64,000 nucleotides of DNA from Gordonia pseudamarae (GCF_025273675.1 NZ_CP045809.1:744001-808000); one strand, 5' to 3'; shown: positions 24,681-33,567, numbered from the stretch's first letter. The notes: generated by a model from the letters alone, not told the origin. Numbers and translations: made by a program.

Positions 24681-26297
24681 ATGCCCTTCACCATCGCTGA
24701 CCTCATCGAGCACTCGGTCGATCTCAATCCCGAGCGGATCGCCCTCGAGACCGACGGCAGGAGCCACACCTACGCCGAGCTGGAGGCGCGGTCGAACGCG
24801 CTCGCCCACGCCCTGCGCGATCTCGGGGTCAAACCCGGTGATGCGGTGGGCCTGTACAGCAGAAACACCATCGAGGCGGTCGAGGCGATGGTGGCGATCT
24901 TCAAGGCGCGGGCCGTCATGGTCAACGTCAACTACCGGTACGTCGAGGCCGAGCTGGAGCACATCTTCACCGACTCCGGGATGAAGGTGCTCATCCACGA
25001 GCGCCGGTACCGCGACCGGGTGCAGAACGTGTTGCAGAATACGCCGCTGATCGGGCACCGGATCATCATCGAGGATGGTGCCGGGAACACCGATGAAGCG
25101 GAGGCCGGCGAAAGCCGATTCGAGGACGTGATCGCCGCATCGTCCACCGCGCGCGACTTCGAGCCGCGCAGCGAGGACGATCTGTACATGCTCTACACCG
25201 GCGGCACCACCGGCAAACCCAAGGGCGTGGTGTGGCGGCAGGAGGACATCTGGCGGGTGCTCGGCGGCGGTATCGACTGGCATACCAGCGAACCGGTCAC
25301 CGACGAATGGCATCTCGCGCGCGTGGGCGCCGAAGGTGGCCAGCTCGTACGGTTCCCGATCCCGCCGTTCATCCATGGTGGATCGCAGTGGGCCATCTTC
25401 CAATCGCTGATGGGCGGCCAGAAGGCCGTCGTCTACCCGGAATTCGACGCCGCGCGCAGCTGGGAGATCGTCGAGAAGCACAAGGTGAACGTCGTGTTCA
25501 TCACCGGTGACGCGATGGGCCGGCCGATGGTGGAGGCCCTGGCCGAACGTGACTACGATCTGTCGAGCCTGGTGACGGTCGCCTCGTCGGCCGCATTGTT
25601 CTCCCAGAACGTGAAAGAGGAGTTCCTGGACCGGATTCCGAACGCACTGCTCATCGACGCCATCGGCTCGTCGGAAACCGGCTACGGCGGACTGGGCATC
25701 GTGTCGAAGGGAGCACCGGCCTCCGGCGGGCCGCGCGTCACCGCCGACAAGCAGTTGCACGTGCTGCGCGAGGACGGCACCCGGGTGGAACCCGGCTCCG
25801 GCGAGGTGGGCACCCTGGCCCGCACGGGCCACATCCCGTTGCGCTACCACAACGACCCCGAGAAGTCGGCGCAGACCTTCAAAGAATATGGCGGCGTTCG
25901 TTACTCGATACCGGGTGACTTCGCCCGCGTTGAGGACGACGGCGCCATCACCATGCTCGGGCGAGGCTCGGTGTCCATCAACACCGGTGGCGAAAAGGTG
26001 TTCCCGGAGGAGGTCGAGGCCGCGCTCAAGGCGCACCCCGAGGTGTTCGACACCGTGGTCGTCGGCGTACCCGACGACCGGTTCGGGCAGCGGGTGGTCG
26101 CCGTCGTCGCCACCCGTGGGGGAGCGCGTCCCGCGCTGGCCGACCTGAACGAGGTGGTGCGCAAGGAACTTGCCGGATACAAGTGCCCGCGTAGTGTGTG
26201 GTTCGTCGACGAGATCAGGCGTTCACCGGCGGGAAAGCCCGATTACCGTTGGGGCGCAGAGCTGACCGCGTCCAGAGAAGCCGACCAGGTCCTGTAG
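24681..26297 (+). CDS. fadD19: Steroid-24-oyl-CoA ligase, FadD19
   Basis: A 538-residue AMP-forming acyl-CoA synthetase that activates sterol side-chain acids. The P-loop-like A3 motif YTGGTTGKPKG is at 172-182, and later motifs are IGSSETGYGG and YSIPGDFARVEDDG. The C-terminal catalytic lysine region is RSPAGKPDYRW. Length and divergent pairing with echA19 match Rv3515c. The ATG at 24681 is taken because a KstR box and -10-like bases end just before it. The frame is open upstream inside echA19, but that is a shadow. Confidence 0.95.
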   Translation: MPFTIADLIEHSVDLNPERIALETDGRSHTYAELEARSNALAHALRDLGVKPGDAVGLYSRNTIEAVEAMVAIFKARAVMVNVNYRYVEAELEHIFTDSGMKVLIHERRYRDRVQNVLQNTPLIGHRIIIEDGAGNTDEAEAGESRFEDVIAASSTARDFEPRSEDDLYMLYTGGTTGKPKGVVWRQEDIWRVLGGGIDWHTSEPVTDEWHLARVGAEGGQLVRFPIPPFIHGGSQWAIFQSLMGGQKAVVYPEFDAARSWEIVEKHKVNVVFITGDAMGRPMVEALAERDYDLSSLVTVASSAALFSQNVKEEFLDRIPNALLIDAIGSSETGYGGLGIVSKGAPASGGPRVTADKQLHVLREDGTRVEPGSGEVGTLARTGHIPLRYHNDPEKSAQTFKEYGGVRYSIPGDFARVEDDGAITMLGRGSVSINTGGEKVFPEEVEAALKAHPEVFDTVVVGVPDDRFGQRVVAVVATRGGARPALADLNEVVRKELAGYKCPRSVWFVDEIRRSPAGKPDYRWGAELTASREADQVL

Positions 26298-26330
26298 CCA
26301 CCGGATCCCGAAACCGTCAGATATCGAGGA

Positions 26331-27500
26331 ATGATGCGCACGCAACTCGCCGAACAATTCGGCATCGACTACCCGATCTTCGGCTTCACCCCGTCACAGG
26401 AGGTCGCGGCCGCGATCAGCCGGGCGGGCGGGCTCGGTGTGCTCGGCTGCGTCCGGTTCAACGACGCCGGAGAACTCGACGAGGTCCTGGAATGGATGCA
26501 CGAGAACACCGACGGCAAGCCGTTCGGCGTCGACGTGGTGATGCCCGCCAAGATCCCCACCGAGGGCAGCAAGGTCGACCTCGACTCGATGATCCCGCCG
26601 GAGCATCGGGCGTTCGTCGAACGCACTCTGTCCGAACTCGGTGTGCCGCCGCTCGCCGATGACGCCGGCGTCAACACCGGTGTACTCGGTTGGCTGCATT
26701 CGGTGGCCCGCTCACACGTCGACGTCGCCATGGAACACACCCGGAAATACGGGCAGATCAAGCTGATCGCCAACGCGCTGGGCTCCCCGCCCGACGACGT
26801 GATCGCCGTCGCGCACGAGAACGGCGTCAAGGTGGCGGCGCTCGCCGGCACCTCGGAGCACGCGAGGTCCCACGTCGGTGCCGGGGTCGACATCGTGATC
26901 GCCCAGGGATACGAGGGCGGCGGCCACACCGGTGACGTGGCATCGATGGTGTTGTGGCCCGAGATCGTCGACGCCGTAGGTGATGTCCCGGTGCTCGCGG
27001 CCGGCGGGGTGGGTGACGGCCGGCAGATCGCCGCCGCCGTCGCCCTCGGCGCGCAAGGGGTGTGGATGGGCACCTACTGGCTGACCGCCGCCGAGTACAA
27101 CCTCGGGGCGACGGGGGGGATCGGCGCGACGGGCGACGGGCCGTCGACGGTGCAGCAGGCGCTGCTCAAGGCGTCGTCACGGGACACGGTGCGCCGCCGC
27201 ATCTACTCGGGCAAACCCGCCCGGCTGCTCAAGACCCGCTGGACCGACGCCTGGGATGCGCCCGGCGCTCCCGACCCGCTGCCGATGCCGCTGCAGAACC
27301 TGCTCGTCGGCGAGGCGCACGCGCGGATCTCCGCCGCCGACGACCCGGAGGTGGTGGCGATACCCGCCGGGCAGATCGTGGGCCGCTGCAATGCGATCGT
27401 GCCCGTCGCCGAACTCATCGACGGACTCGTCGCCGGATACGACGACGCGGTGGAACGTATGTCGAGAACCGTGGTGGCCCGGCCCACCGCAGCGGGTTGA
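26331..27500 (+). CDS. FMN-dependent nitronate-monooxygenase-like oxidoreductase
   Basis: A 389-residue TIM-barrel flavoprotein of the NMO/2-nitropropane-dioxygenase family. It has an early AAAISRAGGLGVLGCVRFN, the motif VIAQGYEGGGHTGDVASMV and an FMN phosphate-binding VLAAGGVGDGRQIAAAVALG. Family members in steroid regulons (for example IpdC, Rv3553) reduce ring C/D intermediates, while others oxidise nitronates; I cannot decide between them. GAGGA abuts the ATG at 26331, so the second ATG (26334) may be used. It follows fadD19 by 33 bases, suggesting cotranscription. Its stop lies in a palindromic repeat. Confidence 0.85.
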   Translation: MMRTQLAEQFGIDYPIFGFTPSQEVAAAISRAGGLGVLGCVRFNDAGELDEVLEWMHENTDGKPFGVDVVMPAKIPTEGSKVDLDSMIPPEHRAFVERTLSELGVPPLADDAGVNTGVLGWLHSVARSHVDVAMEHTRKYGQIKLIANALGSPPDDVIAVAHENGVKVAALAGTSEHARSHVGAGVDIVIAQGYEGGGHTGDVASMVLWPEIVDAVGDVPVLAAGGVGDGRQIAAAVALGAQGVWMGTYWLTAAEYNLGATGGIGATGDGPSTVQQALLKASSRDTVRRRIYSGKPARLLKTRWTDAWDAPGAPDPLPMPLQNLLVGEAHARISAADDPEVVAIPAGQIVGRCNAIVPVAELIDGLVAGYDDAVERMSRTVVARPTAAG

Positions 27501-27608
27501 GGTGTGGGCGTAAGCGACGAGCCTCGGAACCCGCTGAGAGACAATGTCTGCGGGTTCCCGTGGCCGTCTCACCGGGTTTCGGGGCTCGCAGGCTCGCGCC
27601 TCAACCGT
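27495..27608. repeat. Intergenic palindromic repeat, copy D
   Basis: The outer ends are GGTTGAGG (27495-27502) and CCTCAACC (27599-27606). Inner blocks include GACGAGCCTCGGAACCCGCT and CACCGGGTTTCGGGGCTCG. GGAACCCGC (27526-27534) pairs with GCGGGTTCC (27550-27558). The TGA in the left GGTTGAGG ends the flavin oxidoreductase and the mirror TGA in the right arm ends the convergent TetR gene. Confidence 0.9.
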
Positions 27609-28431
27609 CGGGAGCGGCGTCTGCGGTGAACTGTCCGGTGTGACCGGGCCCGGGGCAGGACGATTTCGGCGTCCGCAAGGTCAACCGACCCCGATTGCCG
27701 CGGCCGCCGGCCGGACCGTACCGGTCGGTGATCGCGGCGTTCATCGTCGCGATCCCGGTGAGGATCAGGTCGAGGCCGAACTCGTAGCCGAAATCGGCGC
27801 CGGGCAGCGGCGCGGCGCCGCCCGCCGCCATCCGGGAGGCGAGCGGAAAACGTTCGGTCACATTGAGTTCGGCCAGCTTCTCGGGAAGGTGTGCGGCATG
27901 TTCGTATGCCGCTACGGGAGCGGCGGCGGTCCGGGAACGGGTCCGGGCGACATCGAGCACCAGGGTCAGCACCGCGTTCTTGGCGGTGTCCGAGAACGGC
28001 AGCGGTTCGACGGCGGTGAGTTCGCGGTCGTACTTGGCGAGCGCCCCCGGACCGGCGACGGCGTACGTGACCGGGATCTCGGCAAGCCACGGATGTTCGG
28101 CGAACAGTGCCAGATTGTCGGCGACGACCGCCGACAACATCGTCCGCCAATCGCCGGCGGGACCGATCGAGGTGAAGTCTGTGTAGGCCATGTCGGCATA
28201 CGCCTGGTCCGCCATGAGCACGATCAGTTGTTCGCGCCCGTCGACGTAGGAGTACAGCGACATGACCGGGATGCCCACCGCGGCAGCCACATCGCGCACC
28301 GTGAAGTCGGCGCCCTTCTCGTCGGCGACACCGATCGCGGTGGTCACGATCTGATCGGTCGTGTACCTGGGGGGCCGTCCACGGCGAACCTGGGGGACCT
28401 CCTTGCGCCACAACAGATCGATCGTGTCCAT
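27601..28431 (-). CDS. TetR-family regulator (TetR_C type)
   Basis: A 276-residue TetR protein. The HTH lies at about 22-66 (RRGRPPRYTTDQIVTTAIGV, then VRDVAAAVGIPVMSLYSYVD), with a long C-terminal domain of the tetracycline-repressor-like class. The last residues (about 240-276, Arg/Pro/Gly-rich) look like read-through of former non-coding sequence up to a stop in the repeat at 27601. The ATG at 28431 follows no strong ribosome-binding site. A palindrome (28456-28470) lies about 25 bases upstream. The target is probably itself and perhaps the DUF952 gene. Confidence 0.85.
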   Translation of the reverse strand: MDTIDLLWRKEVPQVRRGRPPRYTTDQIVTTAIGVADEKGADFTVRDVAAAVGIPVMSLYSYVDGREQLIVLMADQAYADMAYTDFTSIGPAGDWRTMLSAVVADNLALFAEHPWLAEIPVTYAVAGPGALAKYDRELTAVEPLPFSDTAKNAVLTLVLDVARTRSRTAAAPVAAYEHAAHLPEKLAELNVTERFPLASRMAAGGAAPLPGADFGYEFGLDLILTGIATMNAAITDRYGPAGGRGNRGRLTLRTPKSSCPGPGHTGQFTADAAPDG

Positions 28432-28455
28432 GGTCCTCGCCGGTCGCCGGGATAA

Positions 28456-28470
28456 ACGTATTCAGTACGT
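28456..28470. promoter_or_regulatory. Small palindrome upstream of the TetR gene
   Basis: ACGTA-TTCAG-TACGT, with AT-rich flanks, overlaps the end of the DUF952 gene and lies 25 bases before the TetR ATG. It is a plausible autoregulatory operator, with short arms only. Confidence 0.45.
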
Positions 28471-28893
28471 AATACCAGTGTGGATGCTCGCTCCGCACAG
28501 CGGGGTCCGGTTTGCGACGGAGCCCACTCGGCCGGCCTCGGGCAACGGCGCGAACGTCCCGTCGTCGGCGGGCACGAATGGCTCCGCGGAGGTGATCGCC
28601 GAGACCGGCAGCCGCCCGTACAGGTGCGGAAACAGCATGCTGTCGGGGTCGGTGGGCACACCCGGCTCCCAGCGGATCTCCGCCCGCAACAGCGCCGGGT
28701 CGATCCGCAGCGCCACCAGGTCGGTGCGACCCGCGAACAGCCGGTTGGCGGGCAGATGCACCTGGTGCGGCGCTGACAGGTGGATGAAGCCCACCTCGGT
28801 CAGGGACGGCGCGTCGACGTGCCCGGCGGCCCGTGCCCGCGACCAGTCGGCGGTGGTGCACAGATGCAGCAGTGGGCCCTCAGGAGTGGTCAT
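28462..28893 (-). CDS. DUF952 family protein
   Basis: A 143-residue protein containing a DUF952 domain: LLHLCTTADWSRARAAGHVD, FIHLSAPHQVHLPANRLFAG, LVALRIDPALLRAEIRWEPG and FPHLYGRLPV. The family is small, soluble and of uncertain function. A C-terminal tail (about 115-143) extends beyond the usual domain and reaches the TetR operator region. The ATG at 28893 has no clear ribosome-binding site. The gene starts 24 bases after the TerD stop on the same strand. Confidence 0.85.
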   Translation of the reverse strand: MTTPEGPLLHLCTTADWSRARAAGHVDAPSLTEVGFIHLSAPHQVHLPANRLFAGRTDLVALRIDPALLRAEIRWEPGVPTDPDSMLFPHLYGRLPVSAITSAEPFVPADDGTFAPLPEAGRVGSVANRTPLCGASIHTGITY

Positions 28894-28917
28894 CGGCTCA
28901 TCGTGCCCGTCGCGGGG

Positions 28918-29574
28918 TCAGCCGTCCACCTGCACACCGTGGCGGACGGCGAATGCGGCGAGATCATCGTCGTAACCCTGACCGAGGATCCGCAAACGCC
29001 ACGCGCCGCGCCTGCGGTAGATCTCGGCGATGATCATGGAACGTTCCGACGTCGCGGCGTCGAGCACCGCGGTGGCGACGGTGGTGGCACTGCTGTCGAC
29101 GGTCACCGACAGCGCGCCCAGATCGCCGAACGTGGCCCCTTCGATGGCCGCGCCGACGGTGACGCGGGCAATCCCTGCGGGGACGGCCCCCAGTTCCACC
29201 GTGATCGCCTGCTCCCGATCACCGTCGATGCTCAGGGCCACGGCGCCGTCGGGCGATACGGGCTGGTTGAAGAAGACGAACTCATTGTCCGACGGGACGC
29301 GGTCGGTGTCATCGAGTTCGAACGCGACCACGTCGACCTCGGGTGCGACGACCCCGACGGCGCTCCACGCGACGTTGACCGCGACGCCGCGCAGATCCGT
29401 CGGCAGGTCGATGGCCATGCCGGGCGTCATCGTCACCGGTTCGGGCATGGGTGTGCCCTCCGTTTCCGCGTCCGGGGCGGTCGGCGTCGAGCCGGCTGGT
29501 TCGGGACCGGACCCGGCGACGATCTTAGGGGTGTCCTGTTCCAGCGTGGCGTCGACGTCGGCCACGGTGAGCAA
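28918..29574 (-). CDS. TerD-domain protein
   Basis: A 218-residue protein with a TerD (tellurite-resistance/stress) domain from about residue 50 to the end: TMTPGMAIDLPTDLRGVAVN, NEFVFFNQPVSPDGAVALSI (the calcium-binding neighbourhood) and EIYRRRGAWRLRILGQGYDD. TerD domains bind Ca2+ and form stress-response assemblies. The start is uncertain: the frame begins at TTG 29574, and an in-frame ATG (29448, MPEPVTMTPG) would give a domain-only protein. The 45-residue Pro/Ala/Thr stretch between may be a linker left from a longer exonuclease-TerD protein (see 29563-29676). Confidence 0.85.
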   Translation of the reverse strand: MLTVADVDATLEQDTPKIVAGSGPEPAGSTPTAPDAETEGTPMPEPVTMTPGMAIDLPTDLRGVAVNVAWSAVGVVAPEVDVVAFELDDTDRVPSDNEFVFFNQPVSPDGAVALSIDGDREQAITVELGAVPAGIARVTVGAAIEGATFGDLGALSVTVDSSATTVATAVLDAATSERSMIIAEIYRRRGAWRLRILGQGYDDDLAAFAVRHGVQVDG

Positions 29575-29676
29575 TGTCGGCTTCCGGGCTCAGCACCCGA
29601 TGCTCGCGGGCACGCGGATCCGAGGTTTCCACGTCGACCAGTGTCCAGCCGGGGGAGACAGCCGCCGGTGCGGATC
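29563..29676 (-). pseudogene. Remnant of a DEDDh exonuclease N terminus upstream of TerD
   Basis: An open stretch without start codon reads SAPAAVSPGWTLVDVETSDP and then REHRVLSPEADIAHR before leaving frame. WTLVDVETS is the ExoI motif (Asp-x-Glu) that opens DnaQ/epsilon-type 3'-5' exonucleases, and HRVLS follows at the right distance. The TerD gene begins in another frame at once. A 5' stub of an exonuclease gene that was fused to or cotranscribed with TerD is the simplest reading. Only about 38 codons remain, so confidence is moderate. Confidence 0.5.
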
Positions 29677-29702
29677 CTCATCAGTTGGGAAGCGTGCCGG
29701 GT

Positions 29703-31226
29703 TCAGCCGTAGCGGTGGTCGGTGAGGGTCCAGGTGGGGTCGGCGGCCTGGTCGCGGAGCCGGCGTTTGACCGTCTTGAAGGTGGCGGTCCGGGGGAGGG
29801 TTTCGAGGATGAGGATCCGGTGCGGCCACTGCTTGGGACCGAGATCGGTCTGCGTGCTCAGAAAGTCGGTCAGGCCATCGGCGGTGAGGCCGTCCGAGAC
29901 GAGGGCGGCGACGATCTCGTCGCCGATCCCCACCGGTATCCCGAACACCGCCGCATGCCGGATTCGGGGATGGCGCAACAGTATCCGTTCGATGGGCTGG
30001 GCGCCGAGGTTCTCCCCGTCCACCCGCATCCAGTCGCCGACCCGGCCGGCGAAGTGGACGTAACCGGCCTCGTCGACCCAGCCCAGGTCGCCGGTGTGGT
30101 ACACGCCGCCGCGCAGGCGTTCCCCGGTTGCTTCCGGATCGTTGTAGTAGCCGCTGAAAAGTCCGGGGCCGGATGCGTTCACGATCTCGCCGACGGTGCC
30201 CGGTGGCACCGGTTCGCCGGTGTCGGGGTCGACGATGGCGTTCGGCTCGCGGAGGGGGCCGAGGGCGTCGTCGGGGGTGTCGGGGGTGCGGGTGATCGCC
30301 ACACCGCTCTCGGTGGAGCCGAAACCGTCGACCACCCGGCAGCCGAACCGGGCCGCGAAGGCCGCGCGGTCGGCCGCCGGCGCCTCGTTGCCGTACATGA
30401 TCCGCAACGGCGACGACGCGTCGTCGGGATGTGGTTCGGTGGCCAGGATGTAGCGCATCGGCGTACCGACGTAGTTGGCGAATGTGACCCGGTAGCGGCG
30501 CACGTCGGCGGCGAAACCGCGGGCGGAGAACCTGCGGCGCAACGCCACCGACGCACCGCCGGCCACCGCGATCGACCAGCCGGCGATCAGTGCGTTCGAG
30601 TGGAACATCGGCATCGCGATGTAGGCGACATCACCGGGGCCGATCGAAAACCGTTCGGCGAGCAGCTTTCCGGGATCGGCGAACTTGCGCTGATCGCAGC
30701 GCACCGCCTTCGGGTCGCCCGTGGTGCCGGAGGTGAAGATCAGCATCAGCAGATCCTCGGGGCCGGGGACGGGGCCGGGGACGCCGGCATGCCGGTCGGC
30801 ACCGGGCGCGGTGCTCATCAGCGTCGGCCATTCGGGGCGGTCGATGTTGAGCACGCGGACCGACACCGGCCTGATGTGCGGCGGGTAGAGGTGTTCGGTG
30901 GCGTCGGAGACCAGCACGAGTTGGCAATCGGAGCGGGTGACGTCGGCGGCCAGCGCCTCGCCCCGGCGGGTGGTGTTCAGGCCGACCAGGACGAATCCGC
31001 CCAGCGCGGCGGCACCGAACAGGAAGCTGAACTCGGGAACGTTCTCCAGCAGGACACCCACGTGCGGGGGCCGGCCCGGATCGAGCAGCGGGCCCAGCGC
31101 ATCGGCTCGCCGGCGCGACAGGATGACATGCTCGCGCCAGGAGAAGAAGTCGTCCTCGAACCGGAGGCCGCGGTCGTCGACGTCGGAGAGTGCGACGAGC
31201 AATTCCGCGACGGTCGATCCCGTCAT
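29703..31226 (-). CDS. fadD17: Acyl-CoA synthetase FadD17
   Basis: A 507-residue AMP-forming ligase. FTSGTTGDPKAVRCDQRKF is the ATP-binding motif, DGFGSTESGVAITRTPDT follows, and YHTGDLGWVDEAGYVHFAGR lies near the C terminus. The order fadE26-fadE27-fadD17 is that of Rv3504-Rv3506. FadD17 activates sterol side-chain acids of shorter length than FadD19. The start overlaps the fadE27 stop (ATGA, 31223-31226), so all three are one KstR-controlled operon. Confidence 0.93.
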   Translation of the reverse strand: MTGSTVAELLVALSDVDDRGLRFEDDFFSWREHVILSRRRADALGPLLDPGRPPHVGVLLENVPEFSFLFGAAALGGFVLVGLNTTRRGEALAADVTRSDCQLVLVSDATEHLYPPHIRPVSVRVLNIDRPEWPTLMSTAPGADRHAGVPGPVPGPEDLLMLIFTSGTTGDPKAVRCDQRKFADPGKLLAERFSIGPGDVAYIAMPMFHSNALIAGWSIAVAGGASVALRRRFSARGFAADVRRYRVTFANYVGTPMRYILATEPHPDDASSPLRIMYGNEAPAADRAAFAARFGCRVVDGFGSTESGVAITRTPDTPDDALGPLREPNAIVDPDTGEPVPPGTVGEIVNASGPGLFSGYYNDPEATGERLRGGVYHTGDLGWVDEAGYVHFAGRVGDWMRVDGENLGAQPIERILLRHPRIRHAAVFGIPVGIGDEIVAALVSDGLTADGLTDFLSTQTDLGPKQWPHRILILETLPRTATFKTVKRRLRDQAADPTWTLTDHRYG

Positions 31227-32302
31227 GCCGGTTCCGAGGCCAGGGCCTCGCCGATATCGAGCAGGATCGCCGGAGCGGACCCGGCGGTGAACTCATTCTG
31301 CTTGGCGCGCAGGAAATATCGGTGTACCGGATGGGAGGTGTCCAGGCCGACGCCGCCGTGGATGTGCACGCATGCGTGCGCGATGCGATGCCCGGCCTCG
31401 GCGGCCCAGAACTTGGCCGTGGCCACCGCGGCAGGTGCTGCCGGATCGTGGTGGGCGAGCAGCCAGGCCGCCTGGGCGGTGGTCACGTTCAACGCCTGAG
31501 CGTCGATGTAGCAGTCGGCCAGACGCTGCGAGACCGCCTGGAACGTTCCGATAGGTCGTCCGAATTGCTCACGTTGACAAGCATATTCGGCGGTCAATCG
31601 GAGGGCCTCGGTGACCGTGCCGGACTGATCGGCGGCCACGGCCAGCCGCAACCGCGCGGTGATCGCATCGACGGCACCCGCCCGCAGGACCCGGGTGGGA
31701 TCGACGACGACACCATCGACATCGACCTGCGCGGTGGGGGTCAGGCCGGTGGCCGGGGTGTCGGTGATCGTGACACCGTCAGCGGTGGTGTCGATGACGG
31801 CCGCGAACTCGCCGTCGGGTCCGGTGGCGGTGACCAGCAACAGATTCGCGGCCGAGGCGTACGGTACGTTGACCTTGGTCCCGGACAGCGTCAGGGCCGG
31901 TCCCGTGGTGGCGGTGAGTGGCCGGGACCGCGGATCCTCCTCGGCTGCGACGGTCACGATCACCGAACCGTCGGCGATTCCCGCGAACGTCGAGCGCAGG
32001 TCGTCGGAGCCGAACTCCTCGATGACCGGTCCGGCGACGACGGCATGCGGGCCGAACGGGACGCGCGCCAGGTGATGGCCCAATTCGGTTGCCACAGCAA
32101 CGGTGTCGACCACCGAGAGGCCGTCGCCGGACTGTTCGAGACCGAGCAGGCCGGCCTTGGCCAACTGCTGCCACAACTCGGCGTCGAGCGGGGCGGCGGC
32201 CGCCTCCAGTTCGGCGACGCGCCCGGGGGTGCTGATCGCCGACGCGATGTCGGCGGTGAGGGCGGTGAGGTCCGCGGTCGATTCGTCGGGGGTGAAGTCC
32301 AT
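31223..32302 (-). CDS. fadE27: Acyl-CoA dehydrogenase subunit FadE27 (ChsE5-like)
   Basis: A 359-residue acyl-CoA dehydrogenase-fold subunit. In mycobacteria it forms an alpha2beta2 enzyme with FadE26 (ChsE4-ChsE5) that dehydrogenates the C5/C3 sterol side-chain CoA. Typical stretches are LAKAGLLGLEQSGDGLSVVD, YACQREQFGRPIGTFQAVSQ and HIHGGVGLDTSHPVHRYFLR. AGGACAC precedes the ATG at 32302. It lies 23 bases after fadE26. Confidence 0.92.
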   Translation of the reverse strand: MDFTPDESTADLTALTADIASAISTPGRVAELEAAAAPLDAELWQQLAKAGLLGLEQSGDGLSVVDTVAVATELGHHLARVPFGPHAVVAGPVIEEFGSDDLRSTFAGIADGSVIVTVAAEEDPRSRPLTATTGPALTLSGTKVNVPYASAANLLLVTATGPDGEFAAVIDTTADGVTITDTPATGLTPTAQVDVDGVVVDPTRVLRAGAVDAITARLRLAVAADQSGTVTEALRLTAEYACQREQFGRPIGTFQAVSQRLADCYIDAQALNVTTAQAAWLLAHHDPAAPAAVATAKFWAAEAGHRIAHACVHIHGGVGLDTSHPVHRYFLRAKQNEFTAGSAPAILLDIGEALASEPA

Positions 32303-32325
32303 GATGTGTCCTGTGGTCGGCGCGC

Positions 32326-33528
32326 TCAGCGGCGGGAGTGGGGCAGTTTCAGTGCGGACATCGCGATGATGTCGCGCTGGACCTCGTTGGTACCGCCGCC
32401 GAAGGTCAGGATCAGCGAGGTACGTTGGAAGCGTTCGAGGCGGCCGACCAGGTGCGCGCCCGGGCTGCCCTGCCGGAGGGTGGCCGCCGGACCGACCACC
32501 TCCATCAGCAGGCGGTAGGCCTCCGTGGCGAATTCGGTGCCGAATACCTTGGTGGCGGATGCGTCGGCGGGTGACGGAGCACTGCCCGAACCCACCGCCG
32601 ACGCGATCTTCCAGTTGATGAGTTTGAGGAACTCCACCTTGGCGTGGACGCGGGCCAGATTTGTACGCACCCACTGCTGGTCGATCAGTCGGGCGCCGTC
32701 GGCGACGGTGGTGTCGCGGGCCCACGCCACGGTTTCGGCCAGTGCGAGCTGAATCGGTGCGGCGCTGCACAGCGCGACACGCTCGTTGTTGAGCTGGTTG
32801 GTGATCAGCGCCCAGCCGCGGCCCTCCTCGCCGACCAGCGAACTGCGCGGCACCCGCACGTCGGAGTAGTAGGTGGCGGAGGTGTCCACCCCCGACATCG
32901 TGTGCACCACGGTGTAGTCGAAGCCGGACGCGGTCGTCGGCACGGTGAGCACCGAGATGCCGCGGTGCTTCTTCGCGCCGTCGGCGAGACCGGACTGATC
33001 GGTGCGGCAGGCGAGCCAGATGTAGTCGGCGTACGGGACCAGGCTCGTCCACATCTTCTGGCCGTTGATCACGTACTCGTCACCGTCGGTGACGGCCGTG
33101 GTGCGCAGATCGGCCAGATCGGTTCCGGCGCCGGGTTCGGAGTAGCCGATGGAGAAGTGCAGGTCACCGGCCGCGATCCTGGGCAGGAAGAACGCCTTCT
33201 GCTCGTCGGTGCCGTAGTGCATGATCGTCGGGGCCACCGAGTTGATGGTCAGGAAGGGGACCGGTGCCCCCGCCGTCGCGGCCTCGTCGGTGAAGATCAG
33301 CTGATCCATCATCGACCGGTTCTGTCCGCCGTACTCGGTCGGCCAGCCCAGCGCGAGCCAGCCGTCGTCGCCCATCCGCGACACCACGTCGAGGTAGGCG
33401 TCCCCGTACTCCCCGGCCTCGCCGCCGCCGACGAGGGCTGCCTTGCGTTCGGGGGTCATCAGATCGGCGAAATATGCCCGCAGCTCACGCCGCAGTGCTT
33501 GTTGTTCATCGGTGTAGGCGATGCGCAC
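32326..33528 (-). CDS. fadE26: Acyl-CoA dehydrogenase subunit FadE26 (ChsE4-like)
   Basis: A 400-residue acyl-CoA dehydrogenase subunit, partner of FadE27. Motifs: GWLALGWPTEYGGQNRSMMD, FSIGYSEPGAGTDLADLRTT, GQKMWTSLVPYADY and LILTFGGGTNEVQRDIIA. The start is the GTG at 33528 (MRIAYTDEQQ), which aligns with Rv3504 and has GGGAG about nine bases upstream. An ATG at 33561 in frame lies inside the KstR operator and is not used. Leading gene of the fadE26-fadE27-fadD17 operon. Confidence 0.93.
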   Translation of the reverse strand: MRIAYTDEQQALRRELRAYFADLMTPERKAALVGGGEAGEYGDAYLDVVSRMGDDGWLALGWPTEYGGQNRSMMDQLIFTDEAATAGAPVPFLTINSVAPTIMHYGTDEQKAFFLPRIAAGDLHFSIGYSEPGAGTDLADLRTTAVTDGDEYVINGQKMWTSLVPYADYIWLACRTDQSGLADGAKKHRGISVLTVPTTASGFDYTVVHTMSGVDTSATYYSDVRVPRSSLVGEEGRGWALITNQLNNERVALCSAAPIQLALAETVAWARDTTVADGARLIDQQWVRTNLARVHAKVEFLKLINWKIASAVGSGSAPSPADASATKVFGTEFATEAYRLLMEVVGPAATLRQGSPGAHLVGRLERFQRTSLILTFGGGTNEVQRDIIAMSALKLPHSRR

Positions 33529-33553
33529 GACAGGGCTCCCACTCGTCCAGTTC

Positions 33554-33567
33554 TGAAACACGTTCTA
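33554..33567. promoter_or_regulatory. KstR operator (fadE26 / fdxD divergent region)
   Basis: TGAAACACGTTCTA matches TnnAACnnGTTnnA exactly. It lies 26 bases upstream of fadE26 and 53 bases upstream of fdxD and probably controls both directions. Confidence 0.85.

Noticed and set aside
33529..33561. ATG 33561 as start of fadE26
   Set aside because: It lies in the KstR operator. The GTG at 33528 has GGGAG upstream and gives the N terminus expected from Rv3504.
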